A DNA stretch of 64,000 nucleotides, taken from Berghia stephanieae (Eukaryota > Mollusca > Gastropoda > Nudibranchia > Aeolidiidae). The translations under genes were made by a program, and so were the position numbers. The notes under the pieces were generated by a model that saw nothing but the letters and a program-made list of their open reading frames with translations, was not told the DNA's origin and did not search any database. The stretch spans positions 143,033,099 through 143,097,098 of the forward strand of contig CM067442.1 of assembly GCA_034508935.3 (NCBI GenBank), written 5' to 3'. Every line of letters starts with the position of its first letter. The first letter of the stretch is position 1. This document shows, one piece after another, positions 46,473 to 59,000 of the stretch.

Positions 46473-46858
46473 TTGAAAGACATTTAAAAGGAATGTGGGA
46501 GAAGATTGGAGAAAGAAAATCATAATAGCAATAAACATCACAGGTAGTAACTTTTCATTTATCACAGCAATAATGAAAACAAAAACAAACATACTTTATC
46601 TGATCATCTGTCTGTCAAAGGGTATGAACCTCTCAGTGAACTGTCACATCTCCTTCCCAAGAACCTCTTCGTCATCCAACAGTTGCTATAATGCTATATC
46701 GGACAGGTATGAGAGTCTGGTCATTTCTTGCTATGTCACTCATAAATGCTCAGGCTATGACTAGATACCCATTTACAATAGAATCGAATGGAGAAAATTT
46801 GCTGAAAAATCCCGTGATCAGATCCTCATTCACACCCAAATCGAGTGAAGCGAGACAT

Positions 46859-47067
46859 TTAAACGAATCGCTTAAACGGTGTTAAAAACAGACTGAGTTC
46901 TTGCTTCAGTACTGCAAGATCATTCGTTTCCCAGAAATGTTCCCTACAATATATATATGAAAACGGGTAGATCTGACCATTAAGTTTCACAAGTCGTTTG
47001 AGCATGACATAGGCCCTCATGCCTATTCGATTACATTTATTACAACTGTGGAGATGTGTGAGTCGTC
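46859..47067 (-). CDS. LRR gene, terminal coding exon
   Basis: Encodes residues 289-357 and the TAA stop. Acceptor TTCTTGTTTTCAG. It contains HSCNKCNRIGMRAY and YIYCREHFWE, so the CxxC pair and the later C/H pair could bind a metal, as in LRRC28/58-like tails (inference). Confidence 0.85.
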
Positions 47068-50000
47068 CTGAAAACAAGAAAAAAATTTTAGTTATAAAAA
47101 AGTGTCGTGTTATTTAATAGAATAAATGCAACAAAAAATTAGATTTGAAATACAATTGCACCCACATGACATAAAAAGCAAAATTTTTATGCAAGCAACA
47201 AAACAGAACATTTACATTGCAGTTATATTGATAATGCGTACTACAAAATTACAAATACTCCAGCTACAGAATATTCGCCTTTTTTAAAGCAAATTTTGTT
47301 GAGAAGGAAAGTTAAGTTCCTTAGAACCTATATTCAGGCTTTTGGAGCATTTTTGGATCATGCTAAGGGCAAATTATTTCTAAAGCTATTTAAAATGACT
47401 TTTTCCCTTGGAAACTACGAATTTTTGAAATTTAAAGTTGGCAGCTCTAAAAAAGCTATTGTATATTATATGCAGTCTTGATATATTGTTCCAATTTCGA
47501 AGACCACCCACATAAAACTGTTCATTGGGTTAGTTGGAACTTGCTTTATTGGAACAATTTCAGCTCAATGCACTATTTCAACTAAGCAAATAATGACAAA
47601 AATAATTATAGTAATTACGACAACAACAATCATAAACAATATGAATAACAATTCTTTATTCATCTAAAAAACAGACCTGCCACTTAGAATTTTTAAAACT
47701 CGTAGTTTTCAGGGGTGATAACATAATACACAAAAACCAATTTGTGTTTAAATACATTAAATTAGCGTTTCAAACTTTCTATTTCTACACCATCTCTGGC
47801 AAAAGTGTGCATTTAATTAAATAAAGATCCAATGTCAAATAGGACCCAACCATAGTGGTAAGAAATTTTCGTAAGAGCAGGCAGGTCTGCTAAAATGAAT
47901 TGTTTACCTTGCAGGTCATGTGACAGTCCACTCGTGTTCAATCCATACTCCTTGACAGCACACATGGCCATGTCAGTTAAAGACTGTGGACTTTTTCTCG
48001 GGGTCGGTGGTGGTACTACTTTAACAATCTCCCAACAATCTTTTATATTGTCGCCATCCACTTGATACTTCACAAAGGTCTGGCATCTTCCTGTGGAAAA
48101 TATTAGGTTGATGAGAAAATGTCAGATGTCTGTGTCGTCAACTATTCGAGCTTTTTCCAGAGATGGACCCCAAATTCAATTTAGCATACATAGAAAACTG
48201 CAACAGATTCTCTTCATAGCTTTAAATTTTGACAGTTTAGGAATGCTTCCATGATGTATAGAATGGTTTAAAAATTCACAATACTTTATCAGGAATAATT
48301 TTTAGTTTGTTTGTTGCTTTAGGTCTCTTCCAACACAATTGAGGTTATCTGAGAGACCGCTGAAACAAAAAAACAAGCAATCCAACAAAAATAGTATAAA
48401 TGTAAAATCATAACCTAAATTATAAATAACCAAGAACAAACAGGCAGAAGATTTACAGAGAAAAAAAATATCCCCTGTCAAAAATACAATCACAAACCAA
48501 AGAAACAGGATAGGCTAGTAAAGAGAAGAAGAAACGACATCACTATCGGATCGTACACCCATGCGAACATAGGTATATGATTCAAGGGTGATGCTCCCAT
48601 CCAACCACCCGCATCAGGAATAATGATTTGTCTTTGTTATTAAGGGTTTTACAGTGTTTGAAACACATTCAGGTCATTTATTTCAACACCAGTAAAAAGG
48701 AAGAAAATGTGAAAGTAAAAAAATATAGCTTAACAACTGAAAGAACACAAGACAAATGGGGATGGGTCTAAATAAGGAACAGATGTACGAGATTACAAGA
48801 GCACTCTATCAGTATACTTTTTAGATCACCTAAAATTTTGTTTATTAAGAGTTTTACGGCGCTTGCAACACATTTAGGTCATATCAGCGCCAGTAAAAAG
48901 GAAGAGAATTGGATAGTAAATTCATTCCAGATGTACAATTAAAGACTAGAGGAAAAAGTAAGACAGAGGGGAACTCCAAGAGCATACTACCCTGGTACTT
49001 TGAGATTACCTTAAAGTCTCACCCAGACACCAGCACAAGATCCCACTTTGAGGAATACTCAAATGTTTAAAAACCACATGTTAAAAAAAATTTTTTAAAC
49101 AGTATAGAACAGAGATGATTTACAAGGAAAACATATCTCCCAAAACTATAACCATACATTCAACTGTTTCCCTCCAAGCTCGGGTATACGGCCAAGGCCA
49201 CGACAAAACCAAGGAATCTCATCCCAAGACAAAACAGATGTTGGAAAACATAGTGGGAAGTAGTAGTAGACACGGCAAGTACCTCCCTGCCCACTATGGG
49301 AGGTAAGGAGCCCCACCCAGATATCACCTAAAAGTCTCATCCAGACAAGCGCAGGTCCCCACTAAGAGGAACACACTCAAATCTTTACAAACCATTATAT
49401 ATTATAAATCAAAAACATTAAAAGAAAAAATTGCAATACACAGATATGATTTACAAGGAAATATAACTATATAGTTCTATAACTAAATATAACTATAGTT
49501 GCTTCCCTCGACTCCGGCCACAGCTAGTACAAAAAAAGTATAATCCCATTCCAAGACAAAGACAGAAAGCAACTAAGAATACATAGGGGAAAGAAGACAA
49601 AGCTGACCACCTGCCCACCATCAGTGATCAAAGACCCCACCCAGTAATATGATCTCACCTCCCTTTATGGCTAAAGAAAAAATAATGCACAAAGACAACT
49701 GTCACTTTAATGAGTTGCTTAAAAGTTGTCCATTTCCCAAAATTAAAATATATTCAAACCAAGGGAGTAACAAAGTTGTTTGTTTTGTTTGTTTTTAAGG
49801 GTTTTACGGCGCTTGCAACACATTTAGGTTATATCAGGGCCAGTAAAAAGGAAGAAAATGGGATAGTAAAAAGTTCTAGAATTACAATCAAAGCACCCAA
49901 GAAAAAGTAAGACAAAGGGGAACTGAGAACAAATAGGGATCAGATGTAGATTCCAAGAGCATACCACCAATGTACTTAGCTTGAAATCACCTACAAGACT

Positions 50001-53000
50001 CATCCAGACAATCACAAAATCCAACAAAGAGGAATACACTCAAATGCTTACAAAATAAAATAAAAATAATAATACATAACAGAGAGATGATTTACAAGGA
50101 AAAAAATATCTCCCAAAACAACTATGCATTTGTTTCCCTCCCAGCTAGGATTCCGGCCAGTGCCAGGACGAAACCAAGTAATCTCATTCCGAGACAAAGA
50201 CAAAGCATGGTGGAAAAATAAGAGGATAGAAGACAGTATGTACCTCCCTGCCCACGACAGGAGGTCATGGAACCCCACCCAGGTAAACATAGTTGTCTAA
50301 TATTGTATCATCATAAAAATAAACAATCCGATGAGAACAGGACAGAAAGCAACTCAAACATAAGGGGATAAAAACGTACAGCAACTGACCTACTGCCCAC
50401 CATGGGAAGATTACCCAGGCATTTAGGCTTCAGATATGCAGTAAAATGCCATTTCACAGGAAGGGGGGGTCACAAAGTTGGACACTGCCATTTTTTTAGA
50501 TTTATTATATATATATACAAAGACCCTTATCACCAGTAGTACTATTGACAAGTACTCATTGTGCATGAAAGCAAACTCACTAACTTGAGCCACAGCCAGA
50601 GATATGCTGATAACCATTTAACCATGATTATGAAGCCAGAAGATTCAATTGAAAAACAAAACAAGATAAAAGTATATATAGAACAAAGGTGTGGATGGAA
50701 CAAACCACATGCCCCCCCCCCCCATCCATCATCCCCTTCAGGGGCTCTCCACCCACCCTGTGCACTTACCTCCGAGGATGAGATTATTCTTCAACTTCAG
50801 CAACGATGATGGCAGACATTCCATATTGTTGCCAGAAATGTCAATCCTTGACAATGTAATGATCTGTGATAATTCACTCGGGATATGCGTTAAACTGAAA
50901 TACAAAAAAAAACAAAAACATTAAAACAAACAATTTCCACTGAAAGCGCTCAAAGTACTTCATTAAAAGTGGACCTGCTAAACCTTCACATTCTAAAAGT
51001 GGAATTGTCATGAGAATATGAATTTTGAGATAAATAGGAATCTGTCACCAATCCATATTGATTATTCTCTATAAAAATTACCAACTTTGTCACTATACAA
51101 ATAAAGGCACAGCTGGCAACACGATAACGTGTGAGCAATGGAATGAGGAAGGGAGCACAATTTGCTTCCCTAGTTACTAGTTCAGGGTGTCCAGCAGATT
51201 ATCAGACTTAAAAATCCTACCTCCCCCCATAAAAATCCTACCAAGCAATTTAAAAGCAGGGGTGAGAATGACTGGTCACAAAAAAGGAGGAAATTTTTCA
51301 TCGTGAAGATCATGACCCATCCATGCAACCATAACCTATAAATTTGAATTTCACTCAAATTTACTGAGATGCGATCCAAAATTTGTCTTGCATCAATTTC
51401 TGACACGAGTCGGTGGAAAAGTTGAAAGTGTAATTTAAACATTTGGTGGTTGTAGCAGGGATGATGATGTGATGGTTGTAGTAGTAGTGATGATAGGGAT
51501 GATGTGGTAGTAGTGATTGTAGTAGTAGTAGTGGTCGTATGGATGATTGTGTGGTGATGGTTGTAGTAGCTGTGGTAGGAATGATGTGGTGGTTGTTGTA
51601 GTAGTAGTGGTGGTGGTAGGGATGATGATGTGGTGGTGGTTGTAGTAGTGGTAGTAGGGTTTATGATGTGGTGGTGGTTGTAGTAGTAGTGGTGGTAGGG
51701 ATGATGTGGTGTTATTTGTAGTAGTAGTGGTGCTAGTGATGATGGTGTGGTGGTGGTTGTAGTAGGAGTGGTGGTAGGGATGATGTGGTAGTGGGGGTAG
51801 GGATGATGATGTGGTGGTGATTGTAGTAGTAGTGTGGTCTGAGAGATGATGATGTGATGGTGGTTGTAGTAGTAGTGGTGGTAGGGATGATGCTGTGGTG
51901 GTGGTTGTAGTAGGGTTGATGATGTGGTGGTGGTTGTAGTAGTGGTAGTCTTAGAGATTATTGTGTGGTGGTGGTTGTAGTAGTTGTAGTAGGAATGATG
52001 ATGTGGTGGTAGTTGTAGTAGTAGTGGTGGTAGGGATGATGTGGTGTTATTTGTAGTAGTAGTGGTGGTGGTAGGGATGATGATGTGGTGGTGGTGGTTG
52101 TAATAGTAGTGGTGGTAGAGATGATGTAGTGGTTTTGGTGAGTGTTTTTTATTCAGTGACGATAATAGCAATTTGTCAAAAAGGAGGAAAATGTCTCCGT
52201 CCATAGATCAAACACAAGCAAAGTATAAAAATAACAGGAACATAGTTCTGTATTAGTATTATTTAATATATTCCTATAAGTAGTATAAATCCATTCTTAT
52301 TATTAGACATAAATTTACTTTTTGTAAACATTTAATGAATTGTCCTTTCCATATGTAAAAGGCCTACAATGTTATTCAAATAAAAGGCCAGAAAGTGTTT
52401 TGTTTTTATTTTTACTTCATAAAGCAGGCTACAATATCTTTGTTACCGAAACATAGTGGTTATTCAGCTTAAATACAACCCAATAATCTCTCAAATTTAA
52501 AGCCATAGCCCAAAGGTAAAAAGAAAGAAGAGTAAATTAAGCCAATCACCATTGCTTTATTTTAATAATATATTATTATCTCTGTATAACCAGATGATTA
52601 TAAGAAAGAGAGAGAGAGAGAGAGGGGGGGGGGGGGGGGAGGGGTATTAAAAATGCAATAGGTACCTACAACGGAGAAAAAAATCCAGATCCATTTGTCC
52701 CTCCCTTCCCCTTCAACCATCAACCAGCTAATCAAAGAACACCACTGGTCTTCTGTATCAATTGTGACACCTGGTGCCATTCTGTCTGGCCCGACGTCAT
52801 AAAAACGGGACCGTCACCAAATTTCAAGAGACTGAGCACAGGTGTCAAAATATGACATAAGACATAATGGTGATTTTGTGGTTTTGAGGAAAATGCTTGA
52901 CACGGCAAAAAATCCGACCTCGGGTGCAATTATCCGACTTTTTCCTACCAATCCGACCTTAAGGTAAAAAATCCGACTTTATCCGACTTATCCTACCTCG

Positions 53001-56000
53001 CTGGACACCCTGTAGTTACCTCCATTTTGGTAATCTTAATTATTTTATGGGACAGTAAGTTGATTACGACCTACAGCAATCGAGGAACGACGAAGAAAAA
53101 GATCTTTCCTAAGACTGTCTTCTTCCCCGTCGTTCGATTGTTGTAGCTTGGAAACTTGCTAATGACAAGGATGGTGATATCTTTCCTCATAACTCCAGTT
53201 CAATCTTAAACAAGGACTAATCAGAATCATCTGGAATAATTTTCATATCAGCGCCAGTAAAAGAAAATTGGATAAGAAAAGGGGATTTATTTCAAATGAA
53301 GTAAAGCTCAAAACCCTAATGGTTGTGATTGTAGTACTGGTGGTAGTAAGGGTGATATGGTGTTGGTTGTAGTATAGTGGTAGTGATGATGTGATAGTGG
53401 TAGTGATGATGATGTGATAGTGGTAGTGGTATTTAGTGGTAGTGATGCGGTGGTGGTTGTAGTAGTGGTCGTGATGTGGTGGTGGTATTGGTTGTAGTAG
53501 TAGTAGTAGTAGCGATGATGAGGTGGTGCTTGTAGTAGTAGTGGTAGTGATGATGTGGTGGTGGTTGTAGTAGTAAAAAGGGAGAATTTGGGATAGTAAA
53601 AAGTTCTAGAATTACAATTAAAGCACCCAAGAAAGGGTAAGACAAAGAGGGGAATTAGTTCACAAAGGGAACAGATGTAGATTCCAAGACCACAATATCA
53701 GTGTACTTGGTTTGATATCACCCTAAAAGTCTCATCCAGACACAAGCACAGGTCCCCACTAAGAGGAATACACTCAAATGTTTACATTATAAATTCAATA
53801 CAAATATAATAATACATAACGGAGATGATTTACAAGGAAAAAATATCTCCCAAAACAATAACTATACATTTGACTGTTTCCCTCTCAGCCAGGGTATCCG
53901 GCCAAGTCCAGGACAAAACCAAGTAACCTCATTCCAAGACAGACATAAATCAAGTTGGAAAACATATAGGCGGATAGAAGACGCAGTAAGTACCTACTAT
54001 GGGAGGCCAGGAACCCCACCCAGGAAAAATTGTCAACCTCTCAAACAATTGGTAACAAAATATACTCACAAATTCTGTGCAATCCTCAAAGTATGGAGTT
54101 GATAGCACTGAGAGATGGATGGTGGGATGTATGTCAGAGAACATTTTGTAACAAAAAGTGTGGCCAAGTTTTTGGCATGGCAAATTGAAGCAGGAATGTA
54201 CTTCAGGGGATTGTCGTATAAACACAAATACTGCAGAAGGAAAATAGTGGTGACAGGTTACTATCCAAATAATAATAATAATAATAAATAATAATAATAA
54301 TAATGGCATTTACGTAGCGCTTTACCCGTTGTCACAGGCTCTAAGCGCTTTACAGTGATATAAAACAAAACATATTACAGTGAGACAAGTGTGAAGGAAA
54401 CGTGATACGAATTCAATTTAACAACAACAAAATATGAAAATAATATTGCAACATTATGACGTAAAAAGAAAACTTTAAGCGAGATTTGAACATTGTCAAC
54501 GAATCCGAGCATCTCGCGTGTGACGGGAGAGAGTTCCAAAAATGGGGGGCCGAAAATTGAAAAGACTGTTCACCTATTTTACGCAATGGCTTAGGTTTGA
54601 CAAGGATTGATTGGTCACTGCTTGACCATGAAGCCACAAAGAAATTGTTTTGTTAGGGTTTTACAGCACTTGCAACATTTAAGGCTTGCCAACCCACCAC
54701 CATATGAAAAGATTTTTCCCCAATACTTGCTAATTTTCTCATATTTTTCCATTCGTAATCATATTTTCAAAATAGTGCAACTATCCAAAATTTAAAATTT
54801 TAACATTCGTTGAATTATATAGAGATTTAACTCTGGAGTTCGCATGCATGGAAAATTGAACTAATTTGTTCAGTTTTCAACGAGGGTGAACTCGAGAGTT
54901 TAGCAGAGGTAGGAAAATCCTGCAAGTCCAATGACAATCATCTGACTGCTAGGTTCCCATGTAGGTGTAGACAATTTTAATGACCAGCTTTTATCATCCC
55001 CCCCCCCCCTTTTAGTTTTGACTTTTTGCATTTATCATATTTTAATCTCAATATTATGGTCCTCACAGCATATTAAAATAAGAGAAATCACACCGGTTAG
55101 CAGGCCTGGCATTTTCATACCTGCCTACACGAAAATTTCAAAATCAACAACAAACAGTAAAAATTCAGTAATAATAAATTGAAAAGCTACGTACAAACTT
55201 TCAAACATTGAAAAAAAGAAAAACAAACAACTTTGCTTGTTACGAGTTAGCAGTGGATTAGCTATCATGGGGATGGAACTCAATTCTTAAAATTGTGGCA
55301 ACTTAAAAACAATTTTTTGAATTATAGGAGGAAAGAAGACGCAGCTAGTGACCCTCTGCCCATAATGGGAGGTCAAAAGACCAAGATCAGATACGTAAAG
55401 CAAGTGGTTCAATTCCAAATCCAATATTGCAGAAGGAAAATGGTGACCATGAAGTCATAAAGAAATCGTTTGTGGCTGTTTAATGAAATTTGCCGCATTC
55501 CACAAACACTTCAAATCAATATTTAATGGGGAATGAGAACAGTATCTAGTACTTTAATAATACGACTGGGTAAAAATTGTAAGTTTTGTAAGCATCAAGG
55601 AAGATGACAAAGATGACGGGTTTAAAAAGGAAACAAGAAAATGATCCCGCTATGAATGACACCCAAAAAGTGCGATGTGTGTCAGTGCACGACAATCAGT
55701 CGGAAGGAAGGCTTGTTTTGTTTGTGTTTAAGGGTTTTACGGCGCTTGCAACACATTAAGGACATATCAGCGCCAGTAAAAAGGAAGAAAATGAGATGGT
55801 AAAAAGTTCTAGAATTAAAATTAAAGCACAAAAGAAAAGATAAGACAAAGGGGAATTGGTTCGAATAGGGAATTGGTGTAGATTCCAAGAGCACACCGCC
55901 AAAGTCCGTAGTTTGAGATCACCTGATAGTCTCATCCAGACACAAGCACAGGTCCCAACTAAGAGGAATACACTCAAATGTTTACCAATCATATAATATA

Positions 56001-59000
56001 ATATGTAAACTAAACATAATACAATGCATAACAGAGAGATGATTTACAAGGAAAAAAAATCTCCCAAAACTATAACTATTCGTACTATACATTCGACTGT
56101 TTTCCTCCCAGCCAAGGAACTCCGGAAAGGATCAGGACAAAACCAAGTAATCTCATTCCAAGACAATGACAGAAAACAATTGGAAAACGAGTATGGGGGG
56201 ATAGAAGACAGCATGTACCTTCCTGCCCACTATGGGAGTCAGTCAGAAGGTAAAAATTAAGGATTGCTTTCTCTGAAAGAATATGCTCAGAGCATTTTAA
56301 TCTTTATTTGAAGTAAATCAGGTGATTTTTCATGAATTATGGTCAGATGAATGGGAAAGGTATCCAGCAACTTTTCTCAAATTTCATCCTTTTTCATCTT
56401 GACTAGCTATGTAAAAAATATTTAGAAGTGAAATTAAGCTGTGATATTTCCCGAAGATGTACAAAAGGGTTGATTTAATTATTTATGACAAGAACTCATT
56501 TTTGATATTAAAAAATTGACCTAACTACACTTGGCAATATCTCAGTTCAAACCTTTTCACCATCTGACTGATTATGTCATTCACTGTAACATATAAAACA
56601 AGGGGGGAAGGTCTAAAATGGGAACCATACATTTGACTGCCAAGGATCCCTGCCAGGACCAGCAGGCAATCAGTCCAAAACATTGAAAGGAAAAAAAAAA
56701 AAACTTTTGGGGATAGAAGACTCAGCAAGATGGACCTCTCCACCCACTACGGTATTCTCTCATTTGATCATATACCTATTGATGAGCAAAATTACAATTA
56801 TTTATGACCAACTTTTCTCCAAAGAGTTGTGGGTAAAGAATCTAAACCTTGAGAAGAATTAAAATTGGCCCAAAATTTTGTCCACAAAAAAAAAAAATGC
56901 AAATATTTTCCGATTGCGACAGGTTTCGCAAAGCTGTGGACCTAGAATCCCACCCCATCAACCCAAGGAGGGTCGGCTTTCGAAAATTTAATATCAAATC
57001 CATAATTAATACATCTGGCAAATACAAACTTACTTCAAGAACTGGAATGCGAAACAGGGAGCTTGGAAGGCGTGTAATCCTATTCTCTCTAGAAATAAAA
57101 AAATATTTTCACCATTGTGAAATCAATAAATTACAAATATATTAAATAACTTTTGAGAAGGAGTGACTTAATAGTTCAATCTTCGTGATTTTTAAAAGAA
57201 TTTGATAATTTTGTCAATTAATATAGTGAAAATTAAATAGGAAAAAAATTATCGAGGTACCCAGATAGTGCAATATGGATAATAAGATAGTATATATTCT
57301 AAAATCTCTTAAGGGCGTTTGGGTCTTTTCTAAAAAAATTAATTACCTATATTGGGCGGTTTTAATCATATCTGTATCATCATATAGGTTAAAAAAAACA
57401 TTTATGGTGAAAATTTAATATCTGTGTTGATACCATTTTGCGATCTAATTTGGGGTCTGACATCAAAAATATAATAACAAATCTTGTGGCAAACGTCCAG
57501 AAAAACTAATGAAGGAATGACCTCCATATTCTTCCTCTTGTCAACATTGTACCATAGTGTGTCACCATAGAGATTTTACAGCTTTAGCTTATGGAATTTT
57601 ATTAGATCATTAAAAGTTGAGAATCAAAATGTTATGACAAAATTGATGTAAAAAATTCGATTTAGGATTATAATTTAAAATTCACAAATCTTATCAAAAT
57701 ATCTCTATGTGACACAATACATTATCTCTGTCATAACTGTGGAAAATTTCAGACAATATTCATTGAATAGATTCTGAGAACAGTTTGACACAGTTTCCCA
57801 TACCCTTAGAAAAATGACATATTGAGAAAATAGCAAAATGGCTTCCGTTTTTCACACATTTTTACTACCTGTACCATTTTCGACTGTGTATTTCGTGCCT
57901 TTATAGTCTACTTTAAGAATTTGGACTTCAATTATATTATTTCTAAGATAAAATATTTTCCACCAAAATCTCAAAATCAAATTTTTGAAGGATTTTCCTA
58001 ATAATTAGACCCAAACCGCCCTTAAAAACCTTCCATAAATCTTATCAATAAGAACACCCCCCCCCCCTCCCCCAATACAATGCAATGTAATCAGTCAGGA
58101 AAAAGAAACTTACGCTAAAAAGAGGAACTGAAGTCTTTGTAGAACTACAATCTCTTCGGGGATTTCACGTATATTATTGTCATTCATGTAAAGACCTACC
58201 AAAGAGACGAGTTCAAGAATAGTTCCTGGAGGAATGTAAAAAAAATAAAATTAAAAAATGAAGGTTCAATGAAGGAATACTATATCACATTCATAAATTA
58301 TATCAATTTACAATATCTAACTTGGTTGAGCTAACAGCACCTCAGCATACCTGTCTACTCGGAACATTTCAAAATCAGTAGCCAACGCAAAATTCATCAG
58401 TAATAAACGGTACAATTTTAGTAATACTCCAATTAACAACAACAAAAAATACTGCGTATCTACAATCTATACGTAAAATAAATGTTGACCTCCACCATTA
58501 CGAGCTGGCAATCGACGAAGCTATCATGAGCGTGAACTGAGCACTAGCCTTTATAACTTTAAGGGAACATTTTTTTCTTTCTTTCTTTGATAACTGGGGG
58601 AACTTAAAAGAAAAAATTTGTTTTTTTCTTCGTCCTCTCTAATACTCCGACCAAATTGCTGTGAAATCAAAATGCGTAATAATTTTTCCATTTCCGTATG
58701 TCCGCAATTGTTACCTAATTCCCCTAACAATTTTACGGACGATCCGTAAGAGTAGGCAGGTATGCCTCAGTGCCTAAGATTAAGCCGCATGATAAGGCAC
58801 CAGACTTGCCAACAACACACAGTTGCACAACAAGTTTTACAAAACTGTAACCTTGAACGTTTATAGTCTGGTTAATACAGTTTACTGAGAATTACTCATA
58901 AACGTGGATGGCAAAAAGCAACAACAAAGACCTGAATGACAACTTCAGACTATCTATAATTTGCCTCATGCCCGTCTTGGACAAGTCCGGTTTACAAAAA

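Larger units (their letters stand above)
51183..53012. mobile_element. hAT-like element (1.83 kb) with internal minisatellite
   Basis: Ends CAGGGTGTCCAGC and GCTGGACACCCTG are perfect 13 bp inverses. TAGTT adjoins both sides. Next to the ends, CTACC/GGTAG and TCCGACTT-rich sequence repeats. No transposase frame; the middle is dominated by a GTGGTGGTTGTAGTAG minisatellite. A decayed relative of its right end lies at 60730-60815 (CCCTGGACACCCTG). Confidence 0.7.

Noticed and set aside
51182-52204. His/Thr/Tyr-rich frame of 340 codons
   Set aside because: Arises from the GTGGTTGTAGTAG minisatellite inside the hAT-like element.
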